Assembly: GCA_000018565.1 (NCBI GenBank)
Contig: CP000875.1
Location: 2,867,199-2,931,198 of the forward strand
Reading direction: 5' to 3'
Length of the DNA stretch: 64,000 nt
Source of the DNA: Herpetosiphon aurantiacus DSM 785
Lineage (GTDB): Bacteria > Chloroflexota > Chloroflexia > Chloroflexales > Herpetosiphonaceae
Positions 1 through 8,828 of the stretch are shown in pieces. Made by a program: the position numbers and the translations under genes. The notes under the pieces are model-generated. The model worked only from the letters and a program-made list of their open reading frames with translations, ran no database searches and was not told the origin of the DNA. Position 1 is the stretch's first letter. Each line of letters opens with the position of its first letter.

Positions 1-683
1 CCGACAAACAGCAACATACGATGAGGATGCGGCGGCACGCCTAATTCATTGCGGGCAATTTGATGCGCAATCGGGTGGAAATGCTCAACATCAACCCCAC
101 ACGGCACAACCACAATCCGCTCACACTCAGCGTCATAGTGTTCGAGCATCTGAGCACGATCAAGCGGCGTAGCCGCAACAACTCGATCAACTTCGTGCAA
201 CAGCATGCGTTCGATCGCGATTCGTTGTTCAGTTTCAGCTTCATCGCCACGGGCAATTGTATTTTTCATCGCCCCCAAGGTGTGAAACATATGAATAACT
301 GGTGTACCCCAAGCTTGGCGTAACTCTAGCGCGGCAACGCCAGAGAGCCAATAATGGCTATGAATCACATCGTAATGAATATCTTCGCCATCAGCAACAC
401 AGCGAATCCGATGGACAAATTCTGGTAAATAATCCAAAACCCAATTCTTATCGTAGGGCGCAGCCGGGCCGACACGCACCGCAAACACCCGCACATTTGG
501 CGCAAGATTGGTAATCAACGGTGTGTGAGGGTCTTGCGACCGAGTATAAATATCGACCGCCACCCCTTGGCGACCCAACTCACGGCTTAATTCACGAACA
601 TAAACATTCATACCACCAGCTTCTTTACCACCCAAAGCAGCTAGAGGACTCGAATGGACACTCAACATTGCAACGCGGCGCAC
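1..683 (-). CDS. GT4-family glycosyltransferase, MshA/sucrose-phosphate-synthase-like (3' end beyond window)
   Basis: Reading leftward from 683 gives an open frame to the window edge, so only the N-terminal ~227 residues are seen. They begin MRRVAMLSVHSSP and continue with the glycine-rich donor/acceptor loop GGKEAGGMNVYVREL typical of the N-terminal Rossmann domain of GT-B glycosyltransferases of family GT4. HSHYWLSG and VVVPCGVDVEHFHP, the usual family landmarks, follow. Such enzymes transfer a sugar from a nucleotide sugar in the cytoplasm; MshA and sucrose-phosphate synthases share this pattern, so the substrate cannot be fixed. A GTG start at 683 is chosen because GGGAGG lies 5 bases upstream (689-694); an in-frame ATG at 668 has no such site. 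The catalytic C-terminal half is missing from the window. Confidence 0.85.
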   Translation of the reverse strand, partial: MRRVAMLSVHSSPLAALGGKEAGGMNVYVRELSRELGRQGVAVDIYTRSQDPHTPLITNLAPNVRVFAVRVGPAAPYDKNWVLDYLPEFVHRIRCVADGEDIHYDVIHSHYWLSGVAALELRQAWGTPVIHMFHTLGAMKNTIARGDEAETEQRIAIERMLLHEVDRVVAATPLDRAQMLEHYDAECERIVVVPCGVDVEHFHPIAHQIARNELGVPPHPHRMLLFV

Positions 684-833
684 AGCTACCTCCCGTGTGT
701 GGTTTCTGATCATCAGCATACCACGAAACGCGCCATGCTTGCTGAATCCTAGGCCCGATTTCGAGTAGGGGTCAGGAGTTAGGGATCAGGAGCCAGAGTT
801 TAGGGATCAGGTTTTAGCACAGAGGCGCAGAGA

Positions 834-952
834 GAAGGATGAAGAATGAAGGATGAAGGATAAAGGATGAATCGCTCATTCGTGTAATTCGTGTAATTCG
901 TGCAATTCGTGGCTAAAAACTTAGCCTTCGTGACCTTCGTGTCCTTCGTGGA
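834..952. repeat. Intergenic 7-mer and 9-mer tandem repeats
   Basis: The gap 684-985 holds no credible gene. It contains five heptamer units of the type GAAGGAT (834-868), four nonamers of the type ATTCGTGTA (878-913) and three nonamers CTTCGTGNN (926-952). Just before them (about 771-812) a GGGATCAGG word recurs. Related TTCGTG nonamers sit in other gaps of this window (8763-8780, 13223-13273, 13404-13426, 21309-21335, 45033-45076), so this is a dispersed intergenic repeat class and not part of a gene. Confidence 0.8.
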
Positions 953-985
953 TCAAAAAACAATCTTCGCAGTTCAGCAACCTGG

Positions 986-1897
986 CTATTCAGCTACGGC
1001 AATGGGGGTACTGGTTGGGATGGCAACAAGTTTAGCCGGAGCAGCACTAAGAATCATGCAGGGGTCATGCTCAGCATCGCAAATGCGTGGCAACGTTGGG
1101 GGAACGAGCAACGAATCAGTATCCAAATAGCCTTGATCATACAACGATTTGGCTGAATCACGGCCTTGCCAGCGCCAATGCCATGGCTCACTGGTGTAGC
1201 CCATTAATTCATAGGTAATCAACTCGCCATCGCGATATTTAATTGGGTACGATTGAACCCAGCCATATTTGTAGGCATTGGCATTGAGCCAATCTTTCAA
1301 CGGATCGGGAATTCGAAAGCCAATTTCGGGCGCACCTTGGGGCAATAAATCGACAGTCAAGCCAGTTTGATGTTCGCTGGTGCCAGGTTTGGCGCTGTAG
1401 GTGGCGGCATAGGCAATCGCCTGTTTACGGCTAATCGGCTTGCCAGTTTGGGCGGCACTGCTTAATTCATATTGCACCCAACCCTCGAAGGTGCTCGCTT
1501 GCTCAGCATACGAACGATAGGCCGAGCGAATTTCCAGCACAAAGCCATCACGGCGTGCAGCATCAATTAACGCTTTGAGATCGGCTACTGCCTCGCGGCG
1601 CAAAAGTTGGCCCGAACGCGAGCCACGCACGCCAGCCAAGCGCAAATCAAGCAATTCAGCCTCAGGATCAAGCGTCGGCAACAGTGGTACAGCAATCGGG
1701 GTTGGGGTATTCGTCGGGCGCGGCGTTAAGGTCGGCGTTGGCACAGACGTGCGGGTTGGCTTGGGTGTTGGGGTGGCGCTTGGCGCAATCAATACTGGTT
1801 GCAAAGGGACTTGGCGATCAGTAATCGCCGCCTGTGAAACAGTTCCACAGCCAACTAACAAGCCCAAACCGCATAGTGCGACCAGCAAAAACTTCAC
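986..1897 (-). CDS. M15-family D-alanyl-D-alanine carboxypeptidase (VanY/DacY-like) lipoprotein
   Basis: Predicted to trim D-Ala from peptidoglycan stem peptides at the outer face of the membrane. The start is placed at the GTG at 1897: it gives a short hydrophobic signal ending in the lipobox LLVGC, whereas the frame upstream to 2038 has no signal and overlaps the preceding gene. A Thr/Pro-rich linker (TPTPKPTRT...) of about 40 residues follows, then the M15 domain. Visible zinc/catalytic motifs are SEHQTGLTVDL (His ~176 and Asp ~183) and EPWHW near the C-terminus, whose Glu and His complete the M15B site. RSAYRSYAEQ is the usual substrate-pocket motif. The ribosome site before the GTG is weak (GGGG), so the exact start is the least certain point. 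It follows the 2026-4689 gene on the same strand, separated by a hairpin. Confidence 0.85.
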   Translation of the reverse strand: MKFLLVALCGLGLLVGCGTVSQAAITDRQVPLQPVLIAPSATPTPKPTRTSVPTPTLTPRPTNTPTPIAVPLLPTLDPEAELLDLRLAGVRGSRSGQLLRREAVADLKALIDAARRDGFVLEIRSAYRSYAEQASTFEGWVQYELSSAAQTGKPISRKQAIAYAATYSAKPGTSEHQTGLTVDLLPQGAPEIGFRIPDPLKDWLNANAYKYGWVQSYPIKYRDGELITYELMGYTSEPWHWRWQGRDSAKSLYDQGYLDTDSLLVPPTLPRICDAEHDPCMILSAAPAKLVAIPTSTPIAVAE

Positions 1898-1974
1898 GCA
1901 AAGACCCCAATTCGTCAGCCAACGGCTGCGATTGTACCAAAACGCCGTAATTATGCAACTAGGTAGTAGCCACG

Positions 1975-2005
1975 ACCCCGCTCCCAATCGCAGCAGGAGC
2001 GGGGT
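1975..2005 (-). terminator. Perfect 10-bp hairpin after the secreted-protein gene
   Basis: ACCCCGCTCC at 1975-1984 pairs exactly with GGAGCGGGGT at 1996-2005 across an 11-base loop. It lies 21 bases past the stop of the leftward gene 2026-4689. No T-run follows on the transcribed strand, so it may be a weak terminator or an mRNA 3'-end stabiliser. Confidence 0.5.
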
Positions 2006-2025
2006 AGCTCGCACAAAACATAGGC

Positions 2026-4689
2026 TTAGGGTGTCCAAACGAGGTATAAGGGGGTCGCGCTATAAACACTCCCATAGAGATCCACAAACTCCACCGTTAG
2101 CGTCTGTCCAGCCCTTGGAATCAAGATGTTTGCTGGCACTTCGACCAACGCGGCCTGCGGCTGTCCATTGCTTCCATATTCGTAACGAAATAGCTCGGTT
2201 GGCCCCGCCCGTATAAGCACCGCATCATCAACTAAACCTGCTACAAGGCTGCTCGGGCTTGATGAAAGCCAATACGTTCCACCACTTGGTAGCACTGTCG
2301 GTAGACTGATTGTACCGGTAAAAAAGACGAGGCCTGGGGTTGCGATTGGGTTAGTCGGTATCGCAGCTGATCCGAGGGTCGCAATTGAGCCAAGTCGGCT
2401 CATGGTTACAAAGGGCAAATATCGAATAAATGTTGTGGGCACAGGCGTGTTGGTTGGTGTACCAGTCGGCGTATTCGTTGGTGTGTTACTAACCGTTGCT
2501 GTCGCGGTATTGGTTGGCGTATTGGTTGGTGTGTTGCTAACCGTTGCTGTCGCGGTATTGGTTGGTGTATTGGTCGGCGTGTTGGTTGGTGTATTCGTCG
2601 CGGTATTAGTTGGCGTGTTGGTTGGTGTATTCGTCGGTGTGTTGGTTGGAGTGGCCGTCGCGGCTGCAACGATCGTTACAATCCCGCTGGTGCTGTCAAG
2701 GCTCTGACCATCTGGGTTAGTTACCGTCACAATGCGTGCACCAGCACTAGCTCCAGGTGCAACCGTGATGTTGAGGGTAATTTGGGTTGGGCTGTTGTAG
2801 GTAACACTATTTACTGTTACCCCGCCACCATTGATGCTGGCAGTAATTCGGTTGCTAAACCCTGCCCCAGGATCATAAAAGCCCGAGCCAGCGCTCGAAG
2901 TACCAGTAATGATGATATCCGTCGTCGTTCCCTGATCGACCGAGGCTGGATTACTGGTAGTAGGGGTTGCTGGCGGCGGAGCTAGTACTTTGACAACCTG
3001 CACCCCATACGAATCGGTGGCATTGGTAAACTGCTGAATCGTCCACATGGTCATATCATCGCTGGGGTCGAGGCTCGTATAGGAGGTAGTGCCCCAAAGT
3101 CGCCCAGCCGCCCCACCAGGATCAGCGGCGGGATTGTAATCAAAGCTGCTCGCCGTATAGAGCGTCGGCGCTTGCATTGTTCCAAGAGTATCGCCAGCCA
3201 AGCGGCTGGTCATGGATGCATTGGCGCGGGCTGTGGCTCCGGCACTACTGAAGCCCATCACAGCGTGGCCTTGGCCTGAAACAGCAACGCTTGGAATCCA
3301 TTGAAAGAGCGGGTTGGCAGCAGCATTATCAAACACCGTTCCCGCTTGGCGCAAGGTTGGTGTCGTATCAAGATTCTGAAACTCGTACCAACGCACAGAG
3401 TTACGTGCCCCGGTTGCGGTGCTTGCAACCCCAGCGGCATTGGTTCTGAAGCTGTGCGCCGTCCACAGCCGACCATTACGAATCATGGCTGAATACAAGC
3501 GATCATCAATGCCATCGAGTTGACCGTTCGCCCCCCCAGTATTGCCTAGGTGGGGAACGCGGGTAGGAAAGGTCGTGGTGGGTACGGTCACCGCGATATT
3601 GGCCGAAATCGTGGGGGTCATACTGCCTGGATTGCTCACCCTCCGAAACATGATTGTGCTAAATGTGGCATTATCAACCCCCACAAAGTAGCCTGCGGTT
3701 GCAGTTGGGTCAAAATTATCAACCCCTTGTGGGGCAAATGGGCCAGCGCCAGTCCCACCTGCCACTAACCCAGCAAAGGTGGTTACCACCATTGGCCCAG
3801 CCCCAAGGATCGAGCTTTTTTGCACCACATAACCATTGGTGCCAACAAAGGCACCAGCGGTGGTGAACATGTTAGCGCCAATATACAAGGCATTAACATC
3901 AACGCCTAAGCTCGCATAATCCATCACATCGGTGTTGCTGCCTTGAAAAAAGTAGAATGTCCAGACCGTGCTAGGCGTAATAACTCCCGCACTGGCAGCA
4001 TCGCTAACCGCCAGCAACAGCCGATTGACTTGATTGCCCGAAAGGCCTGGCAGATCGGTGACCGTCAGAAACCAGCGCTGGGTCATTCGATCATAGCGAA
4101 TCCGTGGATCGTTGGTGATGTTATTGGCAATCGGTGGGGTCATCACCGAACTAAAAAACGTTTCCAGCGTACTATCGATCACGCCATCAGCAACACCCGT
4201 CGCTTTATTGAAGGTTCGCAAGCGGCCATTAATTGCCACCACAAATTGGCCTGGCCCAACCGTGCCCATGGTGCCCGGCGGAATTCGATTAGTATCAGCC
4301 AAGGTTGCACCGGTAAAAGTAGTGCTCAAACTGCTCAAGGCCGTGGCATTCGATGCTCCAACTGGGGAAGTATCTGCTTGAGTCGGCCATTGGGTAACCG
4401 CTGGAGCATTGGGATTTTCAGCTAAACGCTGGCGATCAAGCTGAAAGCGTGGTTTTGCTATACGTACTGGCTGCGGTTGTTGATCGGCTAAGGCTTGGCT
4501 GGCCATAATTGCAGCGCTGGTGCGTTGGATGCCAGCTGCCCCAATTTGGGTGCTACCACGCGATTCACCAGCAAGGATTGATTGAACTGGAGCGTCAAAC
4601 CGCGCGTAGGCACGAAATCTCGCACCAGTCTGAGCCATGGTCAAAAGCAGGAACGTCATAATAAGAAGCTGAACAGGCTTCAAGCGCAT
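2026..4689 (-). CDS. Large secreted protein with TIG-like domain and Thr-Pro-Asn linker
   Basis: A protein of 887 residues starting [15 protein letters not shown], chosen because AAGGAG lies 7 bases upstream; this start exposes a clean signal peptide. Residues ~115-580 form a region beginning [17 protein letters not shown], with many Trp/Tyr beta-like segments, seen in large secreted proteins of Chloroflexota. I do not know its function. Residues ~585-675 resemble an IPT/TIG immunoglobulin-like fold ([18 protein letters not shown]). Residues ~676-750 are an extended TNTPTNTP linker encoded by a 12-base DNA repeat (about 2437-2660). A last ~135-residue domain begins [10 protein letters not shown]. 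No enzyme motif or cell-wall anchor is visible. A role in surface structure or adhesion is only a guess from the architecture. Confidence 0.8.
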   Translation of the reverse strand: MRLKPVQLLIMTFLLLTMAQTGARFRAYARFDAPVQSILAGESRGSTQIGAAGIQRTSAAIMASQALADQQPQPVRIAKPRFQLDRQRLAENPNAPAVTQWPTQADTSPVGASNATALSSLSTTFTGATLADTNRIPPGTMGTVGPGQFVVAINGRLRTFNKATGVADGVIDSTLETFFSSVMTPPIANNITNDPRIRYDRMTQRWFLTVTDLPGLSGNQVNRLLLAVSDAASAGVITPSTVWTFYFFQGSNTDVMDYASLGVDVNALYIGANMFTTAGAFVGTNGYVVQKSSILGAGPMVVTTFAGLVAGGTGAGPFAPQGVDNFDPTATAGYFVGVDNATFSTIMFRRVSNPGSMTPTISANIAVTVPTTTFPTRVPHLGNTGGANGQLDGIDDRLYSAMIRNGRLWTAHSFRTNAAGVASTATGARNSVRWYEFQNLDTTPTLRQAGTVFDNAAANPLFQWIPSVAVSGQGHAVMGFSSAGATARANASMTSRLAGDTLGTMQAPTLYTASSFDYNPAADPGGAAGRLWGTTSYTSLDPSDDMTMWTIQQFTNATDSYGVQVVKVLAPPPATPTTSNPASVDQGTTTDIIITGTSSAGSGFYDPGAGFSNRITASINGGGVTVNSVTYNSPTQITLNITVAPGASAGARIVTVTNPDGQSLDSTSGIVTIVAAATATPTNTPTNTPTNTPTNTATNTPTNTPTNTPTNTATATVSNTPTNTPTNTATATVSNTPTNTPTGTPTNTPVPTTFIRYLPFVTMSRLGSIATLGSAAIPTNPIATPGLVFFTGTISLPTVLPSGGTYWLSSSPSSLVAGLVDDAVLIRAGPTELFRYEYGSNGQPQAALVEVPANILIPRAGQTLTVEFVDLYGSVYSATPLYLVWTP

Positions 4690-4941
4690 GCAGAATCTCC
4701 TTAGACTGTGTGGATTCACCACCATAATGGTTTTGAAGCTATCAAACTCAATCAGATTGATCGTTTGTTTTGGTAGATGTTAAACAGCAACAGCCAGCAA
4801 CGTCACGTTGTCGATCAGCTGCTTGATGGTTATCGAAATACCGATCATTTGAAAATCGTTTGGGTTAAGCCTATCGTATCATGATCAGCTAAACTAGGCT
4901 ATGAGCCAAATACGACGGGCAGTAGCAAGTTAAGTATTGGT

Positions 4942-6468
4942 TCACATAGCATCATGCAGGCTGAAAATTGGGGTTGGGCTAGCCTTGCCTTTCAAGTTGA
5001 TTGTGCCCAAATCAACACATGGCAATTGGTGATCAATCAGTTGTTGCAGACTGGCTTCGAGCAAAATCTGACCCTGTTCAGCGGCAGCCATCAAACGCGC
5101 GGCAGTATTAACCACATCGCCCAGCAAATTAAACTCGCGTCGCCCACGTGGCTCGCCAATTTCGGCGGCAAACGCTGGGCCATAGGCAAGGCCAATTTTG
5201 CAGCGAATTCGTTGTTGATACCGCCGAAAATGCAGTTCTGGCGATTGCTCGACCAATTTTTGAATCGCTAGCGCCGTTTGAGCAGCTCGCAAGCCATCAT
5301 CAACATGTGCTCCGGTTACCCCAAAATGAATCAAAATATTCGAGCCAGATTTATCGTAAGTCACGTTTTTCAGAATCCCGCCAGAGGTTTCGACCGCTGC
5401 ATTAATCAAGGCAAAAATCCGTGAATAGGCTTTAATCAACAGGGGTTCTTCGTCGGGGTCAAGATATTCGGGGGCATCGCTGATGCCGCTCAAATTCATA
5501 TAGATAACGGGAAGTTGCAGCCATTGCGGCGGCACTTTACGCTGCGCCGCAGTTTCAACCAACAAGCGGAGCACTGACACCGGCAAAAAACTGGCTAATG
5601 GCTCGGTGGTGTTGAGCATTTCTTCAATTTCATGCACCAAAGCCGCAACACTGCGATCAAGCAAAAATCCGCCTGCTTGGCGACGTTTGGTTGGCGCAAT
5701 ATCGTATTCGCCCAAGGCCTGCTCGGCCAAATCATCACAAACCAAGGCATAGCCATCGCTCAGCAACTCACAGCGATACAAACCCTCAACCGCGTGCAAA
5801 GCCGCTTGACTGAGACAAACGCGCCCAACTTCACCTGCGCCTTCAGCATATTTCGTCGCTTGCACTGCCTCGCCCAGCAGTACATATTCCATGCGTTTGG
5901 GTGTGCCAATATCGGCAGCAATAAAACGCCCGCGATGCAAGCCAATCCGCATACCCAGCGAAATAACGCCTTGGGGCGTGGTTAATTGATTAAATTGCTT
6001 CATCGCCCGCTGCATGCGCAGGCCAGCCCGCACCGCCAATGCTGTGTCGTTGCGCTCACCATCAGCCGGAAATTGCACCAACATGGCATCGCCTGTCCAT
6101 TCCAAAAGATTGCCACCCGATTTGCTGATAATTTCAACCATCTGGGCAAAATAGCTATTCAGCACATTTAACACTTGATCGGTAGCATGATCATCGGCGT
6201 GGGCATCCATTAATGTGGTAAAGCCCGCCAAATCGGTAAACATTAAGGTGCCTTCTTGCCACGCGGAGCGTGCTAGGCCTGGAGTTGGCGGGGTTTCGGC
6301 AACAAAACGCGGCACATAATCACCCAACATGCGTCGCAAGGTGCGCAAATGCTCAAAAACCTGAATCAAGCGTTCTGGAATCGGCTCGACCCAAACCGAG
6401 GCATACAACATCGCTGGCAATAACGAGCGCAAGCGTGGCTCTAGCAACGTTAATGGATGATTTGGCAT
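4942..6468 (-). CDS. Tandem class III adenylate/guanylate cyclase-domain protein
   Basis: A cytoplasmic protein of 508 residues with two cyclase homology domains and no membrane segment. The first (about 73-235) has both metal-binding aspartates, D79 in MFTDLAGFTT and D127 in WTGDAML, but lacks the Asn/Arg transition-state pair (LGEAVQATKYAE replaces it). The second (about 325-500) has no metal aspartates (VIYMNLSG) but has the Asn/Arg pair (N454, R458, in LGDVVNTAARLM) and a YDKSGS motif. One complete composite site could therefore form between the halves, as in mammalian cyclases. The base-selecting position is Asn, so ATP versus GTP use cannot be told. Start at 6468 is supported by AAGGAG 7 bases upstream. 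No ATPase or TPR part follows, unlike the protein at 14611. Confidence 0.85.
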   Translation of the reverse strand: MPNHPLTLLEPRLRSLLPAMLYASVWVEPIPERLIQVFEHLRTLRRMLGDYVPRFVAETPPTPGLARSAWQEGTLMFTDLAGFTTLMDAHADDHATDQVLNVLNSYFAQMVEIISKSGGNLLEWTGDAMLVQFPADGERNDTALAVRAGLRMQRAMKQFNQLTTPQGVISLGMRIGLHRGRFIAADIGTPKRMEYVLLGEAVQATKYAEGAGEVGRVCLSQAALHAVEGLYRCELLSDGYALVCDDLAEQALGEYDIAPTKRRQAGGFLLDRSVAALVHEIEEMLNTTEPLASFLPVSVLRLLVETAAQRKVPPQWLQLPVIYMNLSGISDAPEYLDPDEEPLLIKAYSRIFALINAAVETSGGILKNVTYDKSGSNILIHFGVTGAHVDDGLRAAQTALAIQKLVEQSPELHFRRYQQRIRCKIGLAYGPAFAAEIGEPRGRREFNLLGDVVNTAARLMAAAEQGQILLEASLQQLIDHQLPCVDLGTINLKGKASPTPIFSLHDAM

Positions 6469-6606
6469 GATACCGCTCCTTGATCAGGCAATTGACTATC
6501 GGCCTAGCTACTGAAAGTATACCGTGCATCCCCAACATCAACCACATATTCTCTTCACGAGTTCCTCACACTTGCTGACTAGAATTGATAGCAGATTAAT
6601 CGATAT

Positions 6607-6652
6607 TCCCTCACCCCCAGCCCCCTCTCACACAAGTGAGCGAGGGGGAAGG
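6607..6652. repeat. GC-rich dispersed palindrome (CCCTCACCCCC / GAGGGGGAAGG type)
   Basis: The arms CCCCCTCTCAC and GTGAGCGAGGGGG form an imperfect stem in the gap before the DUF4353-like gene. The reverse complement of 50330-50379 has the same order of words (CCCTCACCCCC, CCCCCTCTC, GCGAGGGGGA), so these are two members of one repeat family. No coding content. Confidence 0.65.
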
Positions 6653-6718
6653 ACTCAAACAACATCGTAATCAGGTAAGGGAATCGACTATGTTACAGAT
6701 TTTATTGGGAGCTTTCGC

Positions 6719-8572
6719 ATGAAACCATTTACCAGAGCACTCATCACCAGTATGCTGGTGGCAATTTTAGCAGCCTGTGCAAATAGCCAAACGACGAGCA
6801 ACAGCAACCCGACTTCGAGCAACAGTCAAGCGGTGGTCAGTGCAACGAGCGCGACAACGACCAGCCCAACCGTGGTCGTGCCAACCGTCGAATCAATCGA
6901 TGAGGCACTAGCTACCAAAGCTACCCCCCACGATACCTCAGCAGATTTGGCTTGGGATACGGCGGAGTTGGTCGAAATTAAACTGAGTGATAGCACCATC
7001 ACCGCCAGCAGCCCCAATGTCAAGGTTGAGGGCACGACCGTCACAATTAGCGCCGCCGGAACCTACCAATTAAGTGGCAGTTTGAGCGATGGCCAAATTA
7101 TCGTTGATACTACTGATAACGATTTAGTGCGCTTAATCTTGAATGGTGTAACGATTCATAGCTCAACCAGTGCTCCCATCGCGATTATGCAAGCCGAACA
7201 AGTGGCGGTAATTTTGGCCGATGGTAGCCAAAATACGCTTTCAGATACAATTGATGCCTCAGCCAATGCTACGACCGAAGAAGATTTGCCCAACGCCACG
7301 CTGTATAGCAAAGCCGATTTAGCGATTGATGGCACTGGCAGTCTGACGATTCAGGCCAACGGCAACGACGGCATCACTGGCAAAGATGGCTTGGTGATCA
7401 ACAGTGGCACGATCGATATTAGCGCAGTTGATGACGGCTTGCGCGGCAAAGATTATCTGGTGGTCAACGGCGGCACAATCAGCATTAATGCTCAAGGCGA
7501 CGGCCTAACCGCTGATAACGAAGAAGATCCGACCAAAGGCTATATTTCGATCACAGGTGGTACATTCACGATCAACGCTGGCGGCGATGGCCTCAGTGCC
7601 GTCACCGATCTCTTGATCGACACTGGCGATTTGACGATTAGCGCTGGTGGCGGCAGTAGTGCTAGTGTGAGCGCCGATGCTTCAGCCAAAGGCTTGAAAG
7701 CTGGCCAAAATTTAGTGATTGCCGATGGCACGATCACGATTGACGCTGCTGAAGATGCGCTGCATTCCGATAGCAATGTCACGATCAATGCTGGCACAAT
7801 CAACCTCGCCGCAGGCGATGATGGTGTGCATGCCGATGCAAACCTCACAATCAACGGCGGCGATCTGGCAATTAGCACCTCGTATGAAGGCCTTGAAAGC
7901 GCCGTCATCACGATCAACGATGGCGCAATTAGCCTTGTAGCCCAAGATGATGGGGTGAATGTGGCCGGTGGCGATGGTTCGAGTATGCAGGGTGGCGGCA
8001 TGGGTCGGCCCAATCGCAACGATAGCTTTGCCGCTGGCACCTACTTCTTGTATATCAACGGCGGTACATTGGTGGTCAATGCTGCTGGCGACGGCTTAGA
8101 TGCCAATGGTTCGATTGAGATGAACGGTGGTTTGGTGTTAGTTCACGGCCCAACCGAGCAAATGAACGGCGCATTGGATTATGATGGTGGTTTCGCGTTG
8201 AATGGTGGGATTTTAGTTGCTACTGGCAGCGCGGGCATGGCCCAAGCACCCGACACCAGTTCAACTCAAGCCTCAGTGCTGATCAACTATAGCTCGGCTC
8301 AGGCTGCTGGCAACTTGGTGCAAATTCTTGATCAATCAGGCAAGGCGATTGTGAGCTTTACGCCCAGCAAACAATACCAAACCTTGGTCTTCTCATCGCC
8401 AGAGCTGCAACAAGGCGCAAGCTACACAATCAATAGCGGTGGCTCACTGCAAACGCACTCGGCCAGTGGCCTCTCGTCGGAAACAGCCAATGCAGGCGGC
8501 ACAGCTTACGCCAGCTTCAGCGTCAGCGATATCGTGACCCAAGTTGGCCAACGCATGGGACGACAACGCTAA
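6719..8572 (+). CDS. DUF4353-like carbohydrate-binding domain lipoprotein
   Basis: A secreted lipoprotein of 617 residues. The N-terminus carries a signal with lipobox ILAAC, then a Ser/Thr-rich tether (residues ~20-75). The rest is built from ~20-residue units of the form DGL...LVINGGTISINAQGDGL, giving a repetitive, Gly/Asp/Asn-rich beta structure. This is the hallmark of the carbohydrate-binding-domain family Pfam calls DUF4353. The fold is probably a parallel beta-solenoid; sugar binding is the family's label and is not shown here. A Gly/Met-rich loop (SSMQGGGMGRPNR) interrupts the repeats near residue 425. GGGAGC 7 bases upstream supports the start. It stands alone between gaps, facing rightward. 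Confidence 0.8.
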   Translation: MKPFTRALITSMLVAILAACANSQTTSNSNPTSSNSQAVVSATSATTTSPTVVVPTVESIDEALATKATPHDTSADLAWDTAELVEIKLSDSTITASSPNVKVEGTTVTISAAGTYQLSGSLSDGQIIVDTTDNDLVRLILNGVTIHSSTSAPIAIMQAEQVAVILADGSQNTLSDTIDASANATTEEDLPNATLYSKADLAIDGTGSLTIQANGNDGITGKDGLVINSGTIDISAVDDGLRGKDYLVVNGGTISINAQGDGLTADNEEDPTKGYISITGGTFTINAGGDGLSAVTDLLIDTGDLTISAGGGSSASVSADASAKGLKAGQNLVIADGTITIDAAEDALHSDSNVTINAGTINLAAGDDGVHADANLTINGGDLAISTSYEGLESAVITINDGAISLVAQDDGVNVAGGDGSSMQGGGMGRPNRNDSFAAGTYFLYINGGTLVVNAAGDGLDANGSIEMNGGLVLVHGPTEQMNGALDYDGGFALNGGILVATGSAGMAQAPDTSSTQASVLINYSSAQAAGNLVQILDQSGKAIVSFTPSKQYQTLVFSSPELQQGASYTINSGGSLQTHSASGLSSETANAGGTAYASFSVSDIVTQVGQRMGRQR

Positions 8573-8579
8573 AAGTCAA

Positions 8580-8613
8580 AGTCAAAAGGCAGAAGTCAAA
8601 AATCAAAAGAGTT
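8580..8613 (+). repeat. Degenerate heptamer repeat (GTCAAAA type)
   Basis: Just past the DUF4353-like gene the sequence runs as seven-base units AGTCAAA, GTCAAAA, GGCAGAA, GTCAAAA, ATCAAAA. The period matches the GAAGGAT units at 834-868 and the CCTTTTG array at 45192-45280, whose complement is CAAAAGG. Confidence 0.6.
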
Positions 8614-8650
8614 ACCAAGCGTAAAATTTAACGCAGTGGCACAGAGCAAG

Positions 8651-8781
8651 CATATTCTCTGCGCCGCTGCGTTAAACATACTAGTTAGTTGTTGGAGATC
8701 ACGCTAGTAATCCAACAGCATAATCAAATAAATCTGTGCTCATCTGTGGCAAAAAACTTAACCTTCGCGTCCTTCGTGGTT
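8651..8781 (+). repeat. Copy 1 of a ~125-bp intergenic direct repeat
   Basis: From CATATTCTCTGCGCCG to CTTCGTGGTT this stretch is nearly identical to 13307-13426 in the same orientation. The main difference is a 10-base insertion (GCTCATCTGT) here, plus a few substitutions. The two copies bracket the STAND gene at 8829-13157. It ends in the TTCGTG nonamer words seen in other gaps. Confidence 0.8.
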
Positions 8782-8828
8782 CTGACCACTCCCAAGCTTC
8801 AAGCCAACACAGCTTTTATTCAAACGTT

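Noticed and set aside
834-952. Possible CRISPR array
   Set aside because: The units are 7-9 bases with no spacers of uniform length and no cas genes nearby; these are tandem repeats.
1898-2038. N-terminal extension of the M15 peptidase
   Set aside because: It would bury the lipoprotein signal inside the chain and overlap the upstream gene; it shows no ribosome site.
1575-2216. Open frame of 213 codons on the + strand
   Set aside because: It lies antisense to the M15 peptidase and secreted-protein genes, is rich in Gly-Val repeats produced by the Thr-Pro linker DNA, and has no ribosome site.
2402-2707. Gly-Val-rich + strand frame
   Set aside because: It is the mirror image of the Thr-Pro-Asn linker repeat; the composition reflects the 12-base repeat only.
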